Part shown: piece after piece, positions 53,911 to 64,000 of the stretch
Layout: every line of letters begins with the position of its first letter
Position numbering within the stretch: position 1 is the stretch's first letter
Source of the DNA: Forficula auricularia
Lineage: Eukaryota; Arthropoda; Insecta; Dermaptera; Forficulidae
NCBI GenBank assembly: GCA_024734495.1
Contig: JALMQS010000817.1
Location: 1 to 64,000, forward strand
DNA: 64,000 nucleotides
Direction of reading: 5' to 3'
Position numbers and translations under genes: made by a program
The notes under the pieces: generated by a model
Told to the model about the DNA's origin: nothing
What the model saw: only the letters and a program-made list of their open reading frames with translations
The model's database searches: none

Positions 53911-56874
53911 TGGTACTGTCCTTTAAATTTCTTTCTTTTTAAATTAAATTAAATTAAAATTTATATATTTTATGTAATTAAGTAAACCAACATATAAATT
54001 TGTTAATGATTTCTTTTACTGGATTTTTCACATTTTTTTTCTTTTTATTCAATATTTATATATGATATGAGAGAACTTATTGGCAGCTCAAATGAGTCAT
54101 CAAAGCAATCCATTCTTCTGGAAGGCACAATAGACGGAAATTAATGACATCGTTTCGTCATCAGCGTGTATGCTATGAACGCACCCAGATCTCTATTTGT
54201 TATGCGACATCAGTTTCATGCCTATGAACATATACTTATATTTTGTTGATGAGAATGCTGCATACCAACAAGCTTTCATCACGCCACAAAAGCGAGACAT
54301 CATTCATACTAAAACATGCAACGATTTGTCTACGCTAATTTGTTCTCAACAGCTCAAGTTTAATTAAGATGGAATGACTAAATGATGTAAGATTTGGAGT
54401 ATGATGGAATCGCGCAACTATTTTTTTATTCGCCTCCATATAGTAATTTTTTATATTTTTTAAGTTTGCAAAACATTTCCAGGATATGTACAAAGGTACT
54501 TACATAAAATTAGAGTAATAAATTACTCCAGGAGCCTCTATATCAGATGAAACTATCCTTTAAATATTTATATCCGTTTCGATATTAAGGAAATTAAAAA
54601 ATTCATCTGTCATCTATTTTATGTTACTATAAAATAAACTGTTAGACATCTGTTAAGGAAAAGTAATTTTCTAAAATAAAATTTTTGCAAATTTTAAAAA
54701 CGATCTATTTTAATTAAAGTATTTCTTTAAAATTTATACAAATAAATAAATTTATATGGTAAATCAAACAACAAATGGGGTTTTCTTCTAATTCAGTTAA
54801 ATAATATCGTGGTGAAATGAAAAAGACACCACTCAGCAATGCAAAATTGAGTTATATTCTTTGTCAACACAACTAACAATTTTTTTGAGAAAAGTTAGTT
54901 TTTCTGTAGAGGATTACTCTCTTTATAGATATAATTTCCTTACATTAAGATCAATTTTTTTAACATTATTTGCTTTAAAAATTAAGAATAATTAAATAAA
55001 TAAAATAAATTTAACATTTTTCAAAATTTTCGGGCAGGTGGGTAAATTCTCTCTAGCAAAAACTTTACTCTTATAAAGCAAAAGCAAGAGTATTTTTTTT
55101 TATAAAAGAAATGAGGTTTCTATAAGTTAATTAACTTTAATGCTGGCTCCCTAACATTCAGGCGCTTTGATTGTAATCTCGTTGATTCAAATATTTTGAA
55201 GTTTTGTAAGAGGTAGTCAATGTTGTGAGTTTTTTAATCTTACTTAGAATAAACATATTTCCTTTGTTGCAAAAGATAGTTGAAGGAAACCAGGTTTTCT
55301 ATTCAGACGCTCATTCAAAAAGCTTTAATTTTCCAGATGTGGCTTCAAAATCCCAAATAAATTCAATTCCGATAAACCATTAAATATTCCTAAGTTCCTG
55401 CCATCTATTAAGAATTTTAGGAGTTCTTGCATATCTTATTGGTTATTGTATCTCTATCATTAAAAAAAATGATAATAAAAAAAATAATAAAATTTCTGGA
55501 TAAATATTTTTTAGGTAGACAGAAATGTTGTTTAGTTGGGATATTCTAATTTTAAGAGGAAATATAAAGACCTAGTTTTTTTTAGTTAAATAAAAATAAA
55601 ACAATAATGTTTTTAAGATAAAAAAAAGAAAATATCAGCAGTATAGTAAATTTTGACATTTTTTGTTAATTTTTGTTTTTGTCTCAACAAATTTAAAATA
55701 GGCAAAACATTCAGCTCATGATCGTTTTATTCTAACTAAATTAATTAATACTAAAATAGTTGGTTGACTTTAAATATTAGGCAAGTTATAGCAAATTTAT
55801 ATTAACACACAAACACTCAAACAAATGAGAAATTAGTAAACCTTTTTAAAATATAAATCAATAAAAATAAATCCGAAAGTATAATAGATTTATTAACTAT
55901 ATATATTTGCAATTTAAATCTGTATATTAGATTCCATTTCTCAATTCCTTTCTTTATAGGATATTAATATTCTTTAGATAACATCCACTCTCCTTTTAAT
56001 TTTTGTAAGTATTACATTTTGTAATTTTAGAATAAATCTAAAGGGCCTTTCACAAGTTACGTCTTACCTGCGCAAACCAAGTTCGCACATGCAAGGCGTA
56101 GCAAAATACGTATCGTGTGGAGACCAAAAACAATGATCGTTTTAGTGCGTCTTGCATGCTCGTTCTTGCTTGAGCAAAAAGACGGAGGAAAACGATCTAG
56201 CATGTGTACATGTGTAAGCAGTGTTTCTCAAATTTTGTAATCGAGTATATAATAAGTATAGATAGATATGCAATTTTATTATATTATTCAAATATGCAAA
56301 ATTATGTATGATAAAATTTAACCTATAGAACCCTAGATGCATGATTGGGATAGATAATTGATCTCTTAGATCGTATATGGCGGCAAACAAAATATGCAAT
56401 TGCATAGGAATCCCGTCTCTAGCTATAAGATACTACTAAATAGTTATGGATTTATATTTCGTCTAAGGTGAGATATTGACAGGATAAGGTAACCTTTTGC
56501 AAGAAATAATTTTTTTTTAATAGAGTTATACTATTCTTTTTTTTAAGAATTACTTTTAAAAAGTAAAACGAGACCCTATAGTAGCATCTTTCTTTGTTCG
56601 TCTGTCAACAAACAATAAGCTCGTAAGTTAAATAGGATACAAACTTGAAATTTACAACTAATTAGATGTGACAAATCAGACAACTAATGTGTATTCATTT
56701 TATTAACATTTTAATCGGTTAATTATTATCGAGAGCGTTGGATTTTTTATGGAGTACAACCAGAAAATGTGAGGTATCCTTATAAAGATATCATTAAGTA
56801 GAAGAAAAGAAAAAACTTTTAATATTAAGATGGAAAGAAATTCAGACCTTATGGTTCCCATATTCGGTATATAA
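53911..56874. other. Intergenic, no gene seen
   Basis: AT-rich. One GC-richer block at 56041-56200 starts GGGCCTTTCACAAGTTACGTC and may be the end of a DNA transposon; no partner end was found. Confidence 0.4.
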
Positions 56875-57070
56875 TACCTCAAATTCTATGATAAAAAAAT
56901 ATTTTTTATATATTTACTCCACTTAAAATTTGACCCTCCTTTAAAATAAGCATTCATTTAAAATCACAATATTATTTTTATTTTTGTTTTGCAGGAAAAT
57001 GAATCCATATACCTACTTCTAAATTAAAAGTTTGAATCATATTATAATAGTTTATGAGCTACAATGATCT
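56875..57070 (+). repeat. Direct repeat pair, copy 1
   Basis: GTTTTGCAGGAAAATGAATCCATATAC and GAGCTACAATGATCT recur in the same order at 57740-57965. Confidence 0.65.
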
Positions 57071-57084
57071 GACTTCATAGACAT

Positions 57085-57150
57085 TGGACCTAGTGTAAGA
57101 CTAGTACTCAGATGGCACTCATGGGGTGGGTTAGAACCCCACACCTGACA
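57085..57150 (+). repeat. tRNA-like SINE remnant
   Basis: TGGACCTAGTGTAAGA, then GGGTTAGAACCCCACA (B box, about 57128). Confidence 0.4.
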
Positions 57151-57739
57151 AATTTTTTTTCAATTTAAAAATTATAAGATAATTTATAATAATAACAGCC
57201 ATTTAATTTTTCCGTTAAATTTTTAAAAGCACATTTAAATAAACCAATTAAATAATTTATATTTCTCTTTTTAAAATTTATAGCTATCAGTGCCTGACAT
57301 CTCAGAGACCTACCTGTGCTTTTCGTAAATGCCTACATTAAACACTCTTGATCACCCATGAAAATGAAATACAATTTATTTAATAAAAAAATTCCTATTT
57401 ACATCACTTATGGGCTAAAGAAATAAAATCTTCACAATAACAAACAATCTTGTTGAAATATTTGATTAGGTGCATCAGCAGACTGCATCCCGGGTGTTCC
57501 AAGTATTGAATTCACTTTGAAATATCCAATTGATAAACTGATTTTAACTTCTAAAATACTTTTTTCTAGTTCGTAAAAGAAGGGAATGATGAAAAAATTA
57601 AGTATTTTTCGAATTTTATAGTACTACAAGTACTGAATGAAATTGGGCTGGTACAAAAATCACTTGGAACTCTCTTTGAATTGAAATAGATTTAAACAAA
57701 TTAAACCTAATTCTACACTAACTTTAAGGGATATTTACA

Positions 57740-57965
57740 GAAAATAAAAAAATATTTTAATTTTTTTTCTCCACATAAAATTCGATCCCCCCTTCTTTCT
57801 TTAAATTTCATTTAAAAAAAAAATAATAAATAAATAATCATTCAATTAAAATCACGATAATATTTTTGTTTTGCAGGAAAATGAATCCATATACTTCTAA
57901 ATTACAAGATTGTATCTTATTAGTTTACGAGCTACAATGATCTAACTTCAAAGAAACCATTGGAC
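57740..57965 (+). repeat. Direct repeat pair, copy 2
   Basis: Matches 56875-57070, about 0.9 kb away and diverged. Confidence 0.65.
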
Positions 57966-58028
57966 CGATAATGATAGAGTATCGTTTTACTTTTTAAACA
58001 CAACCTTAAAAACTAAATTGTCATATAG

Positions 58029-58290
58029 GGAGCAGGGCCGGCCCTACCGAGCGAACCTCGGAACGGCCGCTCCAGGCGCCAAGTCCCAGGGGCGCCTCAG
58101 TGGTAAAGAAAAATAAAGGTAAAAAATATTTTTTTCGCTTTTCGAAATTTTGATAGCGAGCGTGTGGCTAGTATGTGAATGACCTAAAGACCGCAAGGCC
58201 CAAAGCTTTACCAGGAGCGCCAAAGAACTTTGCTCCGAGGCTTGAGGCGCCATAATTGGTTCTTGCTCCATCCTAAAATTTACCGCGGGC
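58029..58290. repeat. GC-rich transposon end, hAT-like
   Basis: GCAGGGCCGGCCCTACCGAG, then GGCGCC-rich blocks at 58070-58095 and 58215-58255, typical of hAT-type non-autonomous ends in an AT-rich genome. Not coding. Confidence 0.4.
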
Positions 58291-58531
58291 CGGTTTTGAT
58301 AGGCAGCTATCACAATATTATAAATTATAAACTAAAATTTAGCAGCCATGTTTGTATTAATAAACAGCAGCTACAGTATGTGTCAATTTTTAGCTTGCTA
58401 AAGGAAAAATTGTCCTTATAATTTGCACACAGCAAACCAAGTCTTAAAATATGATTTCATTTTTTCTTCTATTTTAAAATGACATCATGAGTAAATAATT
58501 TTTATAAAAAATAAAAAAAAAAATAAAAATA

Positions 58532-59600
58532 AAACCGACTTCAAAAAAACTAAATGCAACAAATAAAATAATAAGAACTCAAAAATCAAATAAAATGCAC
58601 TAAAAGGTATAAAATAATTATCTTATTTAGTTACAACTAAACGACGAAATATTAAAATGAAATCACTTTTTGAAGTCGGTGCCAAAAATATACATTTTAT
58701 GAATCATACTCGACGGATCTTATTTAGTACCTACGTTAGGCGAGTACGCTCGCTTATATAGTTTGTTTAGCACCGACTTCAAAAAGTGATTTCATGTTAA
58801 TATTTCGTCGTTTAGTTGTAACTAAATTAGATAATTATTTTATACCTTTTAGTGCATTTTATTTGATTTTTGAGTTCTTATTATTTTATTTGTTTCATTT
58901 AATTTTTTTGAAGTCGGTTTTATTTTTTTTATAAAAATTATTATTATTTTTCTATTTTTAGTGATGTTATTAATAGTGACTTAATATAATACCTTTCATG
59001 CATCTCGTAAGAGAAAGCGTCTGCCGAATTAATCAGAAAATGATAATAAAATACAATTCATAAATAGTGAAATTATCTCGAAACGGCAGCGGGTATTAAA
59101 TGAATGTTTTAAAAAAAATATTATATTTATTATAATTTTGATATTTGCCCATATGAATCGGAGATTTAGATTATTTCATCATTGATCAAATCATCAGAAC
59201 TTGACCAAATTAATATAGGACCACCCCTAAGATGCCCTCTTTCCAATAAAAAAAGAATCATCGAAATAGGTCCACGAGGCAAAAAGTTATCGCTGAACAT
59301 ACATAAATTAAATAAATAATTAAATAATTAGGTATGTTGACTATCTTGGAGCTATACTGATCCAAACGCAGAAAGAATCATTAAAATCGGTTCATAAACA
59401 AAAAAGTTATGCCTGAATAAACACAACAAAAAAGGTCCATTACCAATGAAATTTATAATTTTACCAATCGGAAACTATACTGAACCCAATGCAAAAAAAT
59501 AATCAAAATCGGTTCATAATTGGCAAAGATATCAGATAACATAGACAAAAAAAAATTCACTCGAATTGAGAACCTCCTCCTTTTTTGAAGTCGGTTAAAG
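58532..59600. mobile_element. GACTTCAAAAA-end MITE, second copy
   Basis: Starts ACCGACTTCAAAAAAACTAA, has an internal foldback (58532-58925), and ends CCTCCTTTTTTGAAGTCGGTTAA. Shares ATCAGAACTTGACCAAATTA with the 8960-9895 copy. Confidence 0.75.
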
Positions 59601-60144
59601 AATAAATTGACATCTTTGCAGAGCAACTTCTAGAGTAGTGAAATAATGGAAAACGTTTTTTTCTCATCTAGTTACGAGCACCACTTCGTGGGAGAATGCG
59701 TGTTCTTTTTGAAATGCCATAACTGTCAAAATAAATTAATAGAATCATTTGGCTCATAATTTCAAGTTAAGCTCTAACTGGTCACTAAAGCTTACTTATT
59801 TCATACTGTATCCATACATTAGGATGGTGGGATGGGAGTTGGGATCCCGTTAGCTTCACCAACGACCGACCTATGTTTAACTTCTCTTAAGAGAATTTCA
59901 GTTTAATCGCCCCGCACTCAACGGGAATACCGTGAGGATGACTAAGAGTAGACATTCCTCACGGATCGTCCATTTAAAAAACGGATTGTTCATTTCTCTT
60001 TTGTTCAATTTTTTAAAATTTATATTTTCTGACTACAAATTTATAGTTATTTAAAAATAATTTTTATTTTAAGATTAAATTAAGGTGACCATATTTTAAC
60101 ATTGACTGGGGGGGGGGGGGTGCTCTTGTTTAAAAAAAATGTTC

Positions 60145-60200
60145 TAGAGCAGGAGTATCCAACCTTTTGGTTTACACGGGCCACATTGGAAGGAAAAAAT
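60145..60200 (+). repeat. hAT-like transposon end
   Basis: GCAGGAGTATCCAACCTTTT followed by CGGGCCACATTGG is the common hAT left end. Confidence 0.5.
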
Positions 60201-60519
60201 CCCGGGCCGCAGATAAAATATACTAATTCTACCGATTTTGTTGTTCAAAAAATATTGTTGATAATATTAAAAAAAAATTATTGATTGTTAAAATAAATAC
60301 AAATCTTTTATAAAACAAACTTTAAACGTTTAATCAAAATTTCGAGAGAATTTCTCCCTTTCTCAATAGAAAATTTTCAACTAAGACTAGCTAATAAATA
60401 TGTGTTTATTAATTGAAATTTTATTATTTCATCGGTCCATTTTATAATTATATATTTTTACTCTTCATCAAATATAAAAAAAAAAATAATCATTAAAAAT
60501 ATTAGTCATACAGGTATAA

Positions 60520-60790
60520 TCAGAAAACGTTTTCAGATAAAAAGATAAAATTTGGTGCATTGTAATGCGAAATACATAGTTGAGTACCATTTTCATCTCA
60601 TTAACTAAAACCTTTCAAGATTGGCATTTTGTACTTTCATAAAACGTTTTCAGGTACCTAAAAAGCTGAAATTTGGTGGATTGTAAGATATTTGCGTACC
60701 AATTTTCAGCTCATTAACTAAAACCTTTCAAAATTGACATTTTGTACTCTCAGGAAACGTTTTCAGGTAAAAACAAATGAAAATAATATG
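60520..60790 (+). repeat. ~115-bp minisatellite, 2.5 copies
   Basis: AACGTTTTCAG starts at 60526, 60643 and 60756; CTCATTAACTAAAACCTTTC lies in each unit. Confidence 0.8.
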
Positions 60791-60884
60791 TATCTTATAA
60801 ATTGATATTGATTTTTTACGTGATTGATATTTTTTCATCAGAGAAATTAAATAATTCGAAATATTCGAGAATACATTTTTTTGA

Positions 60885-61045
60885 AAACTAATTTGGCAAC
60901 ACGTCTCAACTTGTCCATGCGTGTCTCGACTCGTTTGAAATATTATCCAGCTTTCATAATTAAAAAATCTATTAAATATTTGTAATTGGAAATAATCAAA
61001 ACCGGCGAATCTAGAGCAATTGAGTACTAATACTATCTAATGCAG
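60885..61045 (+). repeat. Dispersed repeat, copy 2
   Basis: Matches 12465-12640, and is followed by a hAT-like CAGGCCTGGCCAACCT block at 61043. Confidence 0.7.
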
Positions 61046-62125
61046 GCCTGGCCAACCTAAATTGCACCGCGAGCCGATTGACGAATTAAAAATTTCTGAG
61101 GGCTGCACAAAATAAATAAGAATAATTACAATTTTTTCAATATTTTTTTTTTCGAAATCTGTCTTTACAACGAATTTGGTACTTATCAATATTTATTGTA
61201 AGTTATTAATATTAATTTGAATGTAGCGATACACTGAAAGTGTTCAATCAGAGTGTATGTAAAAGTGTATTAAAACAATACTACAACCAGATATGAAATG
61301 AAAACACACATTGATCCAACGATTCGGTTTAATTTATTAAAATATCGATTTAAATTGACGATGTCCGTTGTGAGAGTGCTGCAATGTGGCCATTTTTGGT
61401 GATTTTTGTACCAGCTCAATTCCAATCAAGTTTTTCATTAAATTAAAATTGGGAAAAAATCTACAAACTTACTCATTTCTTCCTTATCTTATAAACAACC
61501 AATAAGAATGAATTTGATTTCTCAGATATTTTGGAACTTGTATTTACAATGCTCTGACAAACAGGCAGTCATGGAAGCGCACTAATAGGGTTCCTTTTTA
61601 TTACTTTTTAAACGGAACCTTAAAATGGGAAATTTAGGACTATAGTTAAGAATGGCCTATTTTTTAAGACTATTGGAAATAATCCTCATTAATATTTTTG
61701 TAGTTAAAATTGAATTTTTTTCTTTCGGGAAATTGGTTCCCGGAAGAAATAAATTCGTAAACAAGTACAATCAATTACTTAATTTTGACTAAAACTTCAA
61801 AAAATATTCATTTGAAATATTTATATCAGATTGAAGTTGAAGACTCGACTTATATAGTCTCCAATGAATGATCAACTGATCACTCTGTATCAACAGTCAT
61901 CCCTAGCGTACTACAAGAAGTACGCGTACCACCTGTTGAAAACCGCTTCCCTATACCTACCTTCAAGAGGTATAATACTTTTGAGTTACTGGTGGCCATG
62001 AGCGATCAAAATTGAAAATAATTATTAATAATTAATTGTTTTATAATATCTATTAATTATATATTTTTAAAAATTATTTCAAAGTAGTTATTAGCGTTTT
62101 TTCAAATTAGACTTAAAATAAACTA

Positions 62126-63656
62126 CGAGCCCCGTCCCATCTCAATTGGCCCACCAATATTTTTTCTTTTTAAATAAAATTATGCTTAAATTTAATTTAA
62201 ATATTTATTTTTATTATCATTTAGAACAACATTTTAAACAATTTAAAACATTTTATTGTAACATCTAACTTAAAATTATTTTTTAATTGTTAAAAACAAG
62301 GAAAACATACAAAATCCAAAACCTTTACCACTGTGTGTGACGTCGCCTTTATCTTTAATTAATTCTTTTGGGCAACGTACTTATTAAGTTTTGATACTCA
62401 TCTTGAGTGAAAGTATCCCAAATATTTTGAAGTTTGTGTTTTAATTCGACTACGTTTCTAGCTGGTTGTATTCGTAATAGCTTTTTCATTGTGTGCCAAA
62501 GAGTTTCTATTGATGACAAGTCGGGACTGTTTGCCACCCACTCCAAAAGTCGAACATTATGATCAGAAAGCCATTTTAAAGATTTTCTTGATGTATAGCA
62601 GGCCGCCCCGTCTTGTTGGAACACAAAATTATTATTATTCTTCAATGCATCTGCTATTGTTGGAAGTAACGATTTTTTTAAAATCTAAATATTTATTGGT
62701 GTTTACAATTCCATCAATGAAGTGAAGTTTTCCAACACCTCTAGCAGACATTGAACCCCATACCATAACTGAAGCAGGAAATTTTACTTTCTTTTATAAA
62801 CAATCTGAATTGAAAGCTTCATTTTTCTGACGAATAACTCTGCTTCGATTGTCCCCAACACAAACTTCAAAACGAGACTCATCACTCCAACAGACACTAT
62901 TCCATTCATCACTCGTCCAATTAATGTAACTTTTAGCCCATTTAAGCCGGTTTTTCTTTTGTTTTAATGTCAAGAGTGGCTTTTCTTTTGCTTAAAAAAA
63001 ATTAGTAAAATTACAAAAAAATTTTTTGGAATAAGTTGCAATAAAATTACCTTGTAAGTTTTAAAACCTAACTTAAGGGCTTCTCTATGGCACGTGGATC
63101 TTGAAACACTTCGCCCCACAGCATCGCCCCAAAGAACAGATAATTCACCATAGTTCGAACGCCTGTTTTTTATAATAATCTTCTTCAATGCCCGTCTATC
63201 AGCATCTGACATTTTGGATTTCGACGCATACCGAGGTTTTGTAGCTATTGTACCCGTTGTTTTATAAACTCGAATAATATTTCTGACAGTAAAGTTTGAT
63301 AAATTAACTAGATCGCCAATTTCCGCCTTTGATTTTCCCTTTTTAAATAAATTGATAATAATTGAGCGAATTTTTTCATCAACAACCTTTCCACGAGTCA
63401 TTTTTACTAATAATAAACAAAACAAACTTTCTTTTGTTGGAAAAAGGCAAAGAACTATTTTTTATATTAAAATATGTTTTTAACAATTAAAAAATAATTT
63501 TAACTTAAATGTTACAATAAAATGTTTTAAATTGTTTAAAATGTTGTTCCAAATGATAATAAAAATAAATATTTAAATTAAATTTTCTGTGAATTAGTAT
63601 AATTTTATTTAAAAAGAAAAAATATTGGTGGGCCAATTGAGATGGGACGAGGCTCG
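62126..63656 (-). mobile_element. Tc1-type transposon, ~1.5 kb
   Basis: Terminal inverted repeats CGAGCC(C/T)CGTCCCATCTC, matching over at least 150 bp per side (GGCCCACCAATATTTTTT, ATTTAAATTAAAT, AACATTTTAAACAATTTAAA). Left flank is TA; right flank is AA, so one target base may have mutated. One broken transposase lies inside on the minus strand. Confidence 0.88.
62355..63401 (-). pseudogene. Tc1 (DD34E) transposase, broken
   Basis: Start MTRGKVVDEKIR at 63401. The N-terminal HTH pair covers KAEIGDLVNLSNFTVRNII and the following GTIATKPR and KKIIIKNRRSNYGEL. After TYK at 63051 a 60-bp GTAATT...TTTAAG segment could be an intron, but the downstream frame (KPLLTLKQ) does not match. Then come WTSDEWNSVCWSDESRFEV (first Asp), a stop after NSDCL, GSMSARGVGKLHF, a frameshift after KYLDF, and VFQQDGAACYT...NSPDLSSIETLW. 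Exactly 34 residues separate the second Asp from the Glu. Catalytic residues are present, but the frame is broken at least twice, so it is inactive. Confidence 0.85.
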
Positions 63657-64000
63657 AACCCTTTAAAATGCAAATATTCTAGTAAAATTATTTCCTATAA
63701 AATATAAACGAAAATAATATAGATGTATGAAATTTCAATAGAATTGAATGAAAATTTAATGAGGAAGAAAATAAAACGTTTTGACATTTCTCGTTGATTC
63801 GCTCCCTGAAAGAAGAAATTTAATCTTTTCATAAAATTTATTTTAAACTACAAAATTCTAAATCAAAATGCTATTTTCTTATATTAAAAAGGTACTGTGA
63901 ACCTCCAGATAGATAAAATCGATAAAGTAAGATCGATTTCTTTCTCATTTATAATTCTTTTGGTCTTTTATATCGAGAGGAGAGACATTATTTGTTATTG

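Noticed and set aside
56875..57965. LTR retrotransposon flanked by the direct repeat pair
   Set aside because: No TG...CA ends, primer-binding site or gag/pol ORF between the copies.
58044..58313. 89-aa minus-strand ORF
   Set aside because: Translation of a GC-rich hAT-like end; composition not protein-like and no domain.

Overview
This is AT-rich eukaryotic nuclear DNA with spliced genes, long repeat-filled introns and dense transposon debris. It is most likely from an arthropod: the main gene is an insect/crustacean-type ABCG8 homologue, and the TE mix is Tc1 (DD34E), tRNA-like SINEs, LINE 3' ends and a GACTTCAAAAA-end MITE. I cannot name the species from sequence alone; a copepod or hemipteran-like genome would fit.

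Layout. (1) 1-11.3 kb is intergenic. It holds a palindromic element with hammerhead-ribozyme-like motifs (171-2007), a small two-exon gene for a secreted 12-cysteine IGFBP-like protein (2644-3059, +), a 2.7 kb palindromic DNA transposon with a 4-bp TSD and a LINE fragment nested in one arm (5638-8343), a composite MITE (8960-9895) and smaller foldbacks. (2) 11.3-49.2 kb is one gene on the minus strand. By splice-site and phase matching I joined 14 coding exons (2562 nt, 853 aa plus stop) into an ABCG8-like half-transporter with order NBD then TMD and a long N-terminal extension. Its NBD is degenerate: the Walker A lysine is gone, the signature is LTASE and Walker B has DQ instead of DE. A candidate alternative first exon (40555-40583) also joins exon 3 in frame. 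The introns carry palindromic elements, a G-rich minisatellite, LINE 3' ends, SINE fragments, a (TA)n microsatellite and tandem arrays. (3) 49.3-64 kb is upstream/intergenic. It has no convincing host gene, but holds a second HHR-bearing palindrome (51.35-52.0 kb), another HHR-like motif (53.0 kb), a second copy of the GACTTC MITE (58.5-59.6 kb), hAT-like ends, a minisatellite, and a broken Tc1 element with 34-residue D-E spacing and long TIRs (62126-63656).

The most unusual signal is about a dozen hammerhead-ribozyme-like cores (CTGANGA, stem II, GAAA, palindromic stem III) spread over several non-autonomous foldback families. The best one has two 5-bp stem I segments. Nearly all share one extra A/T between CTGANGA and stem II. 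This resembles the minimal dimer-type hammerheads known from Penelope-like elements and retrozymes, but no Penelope ORF is visible here.
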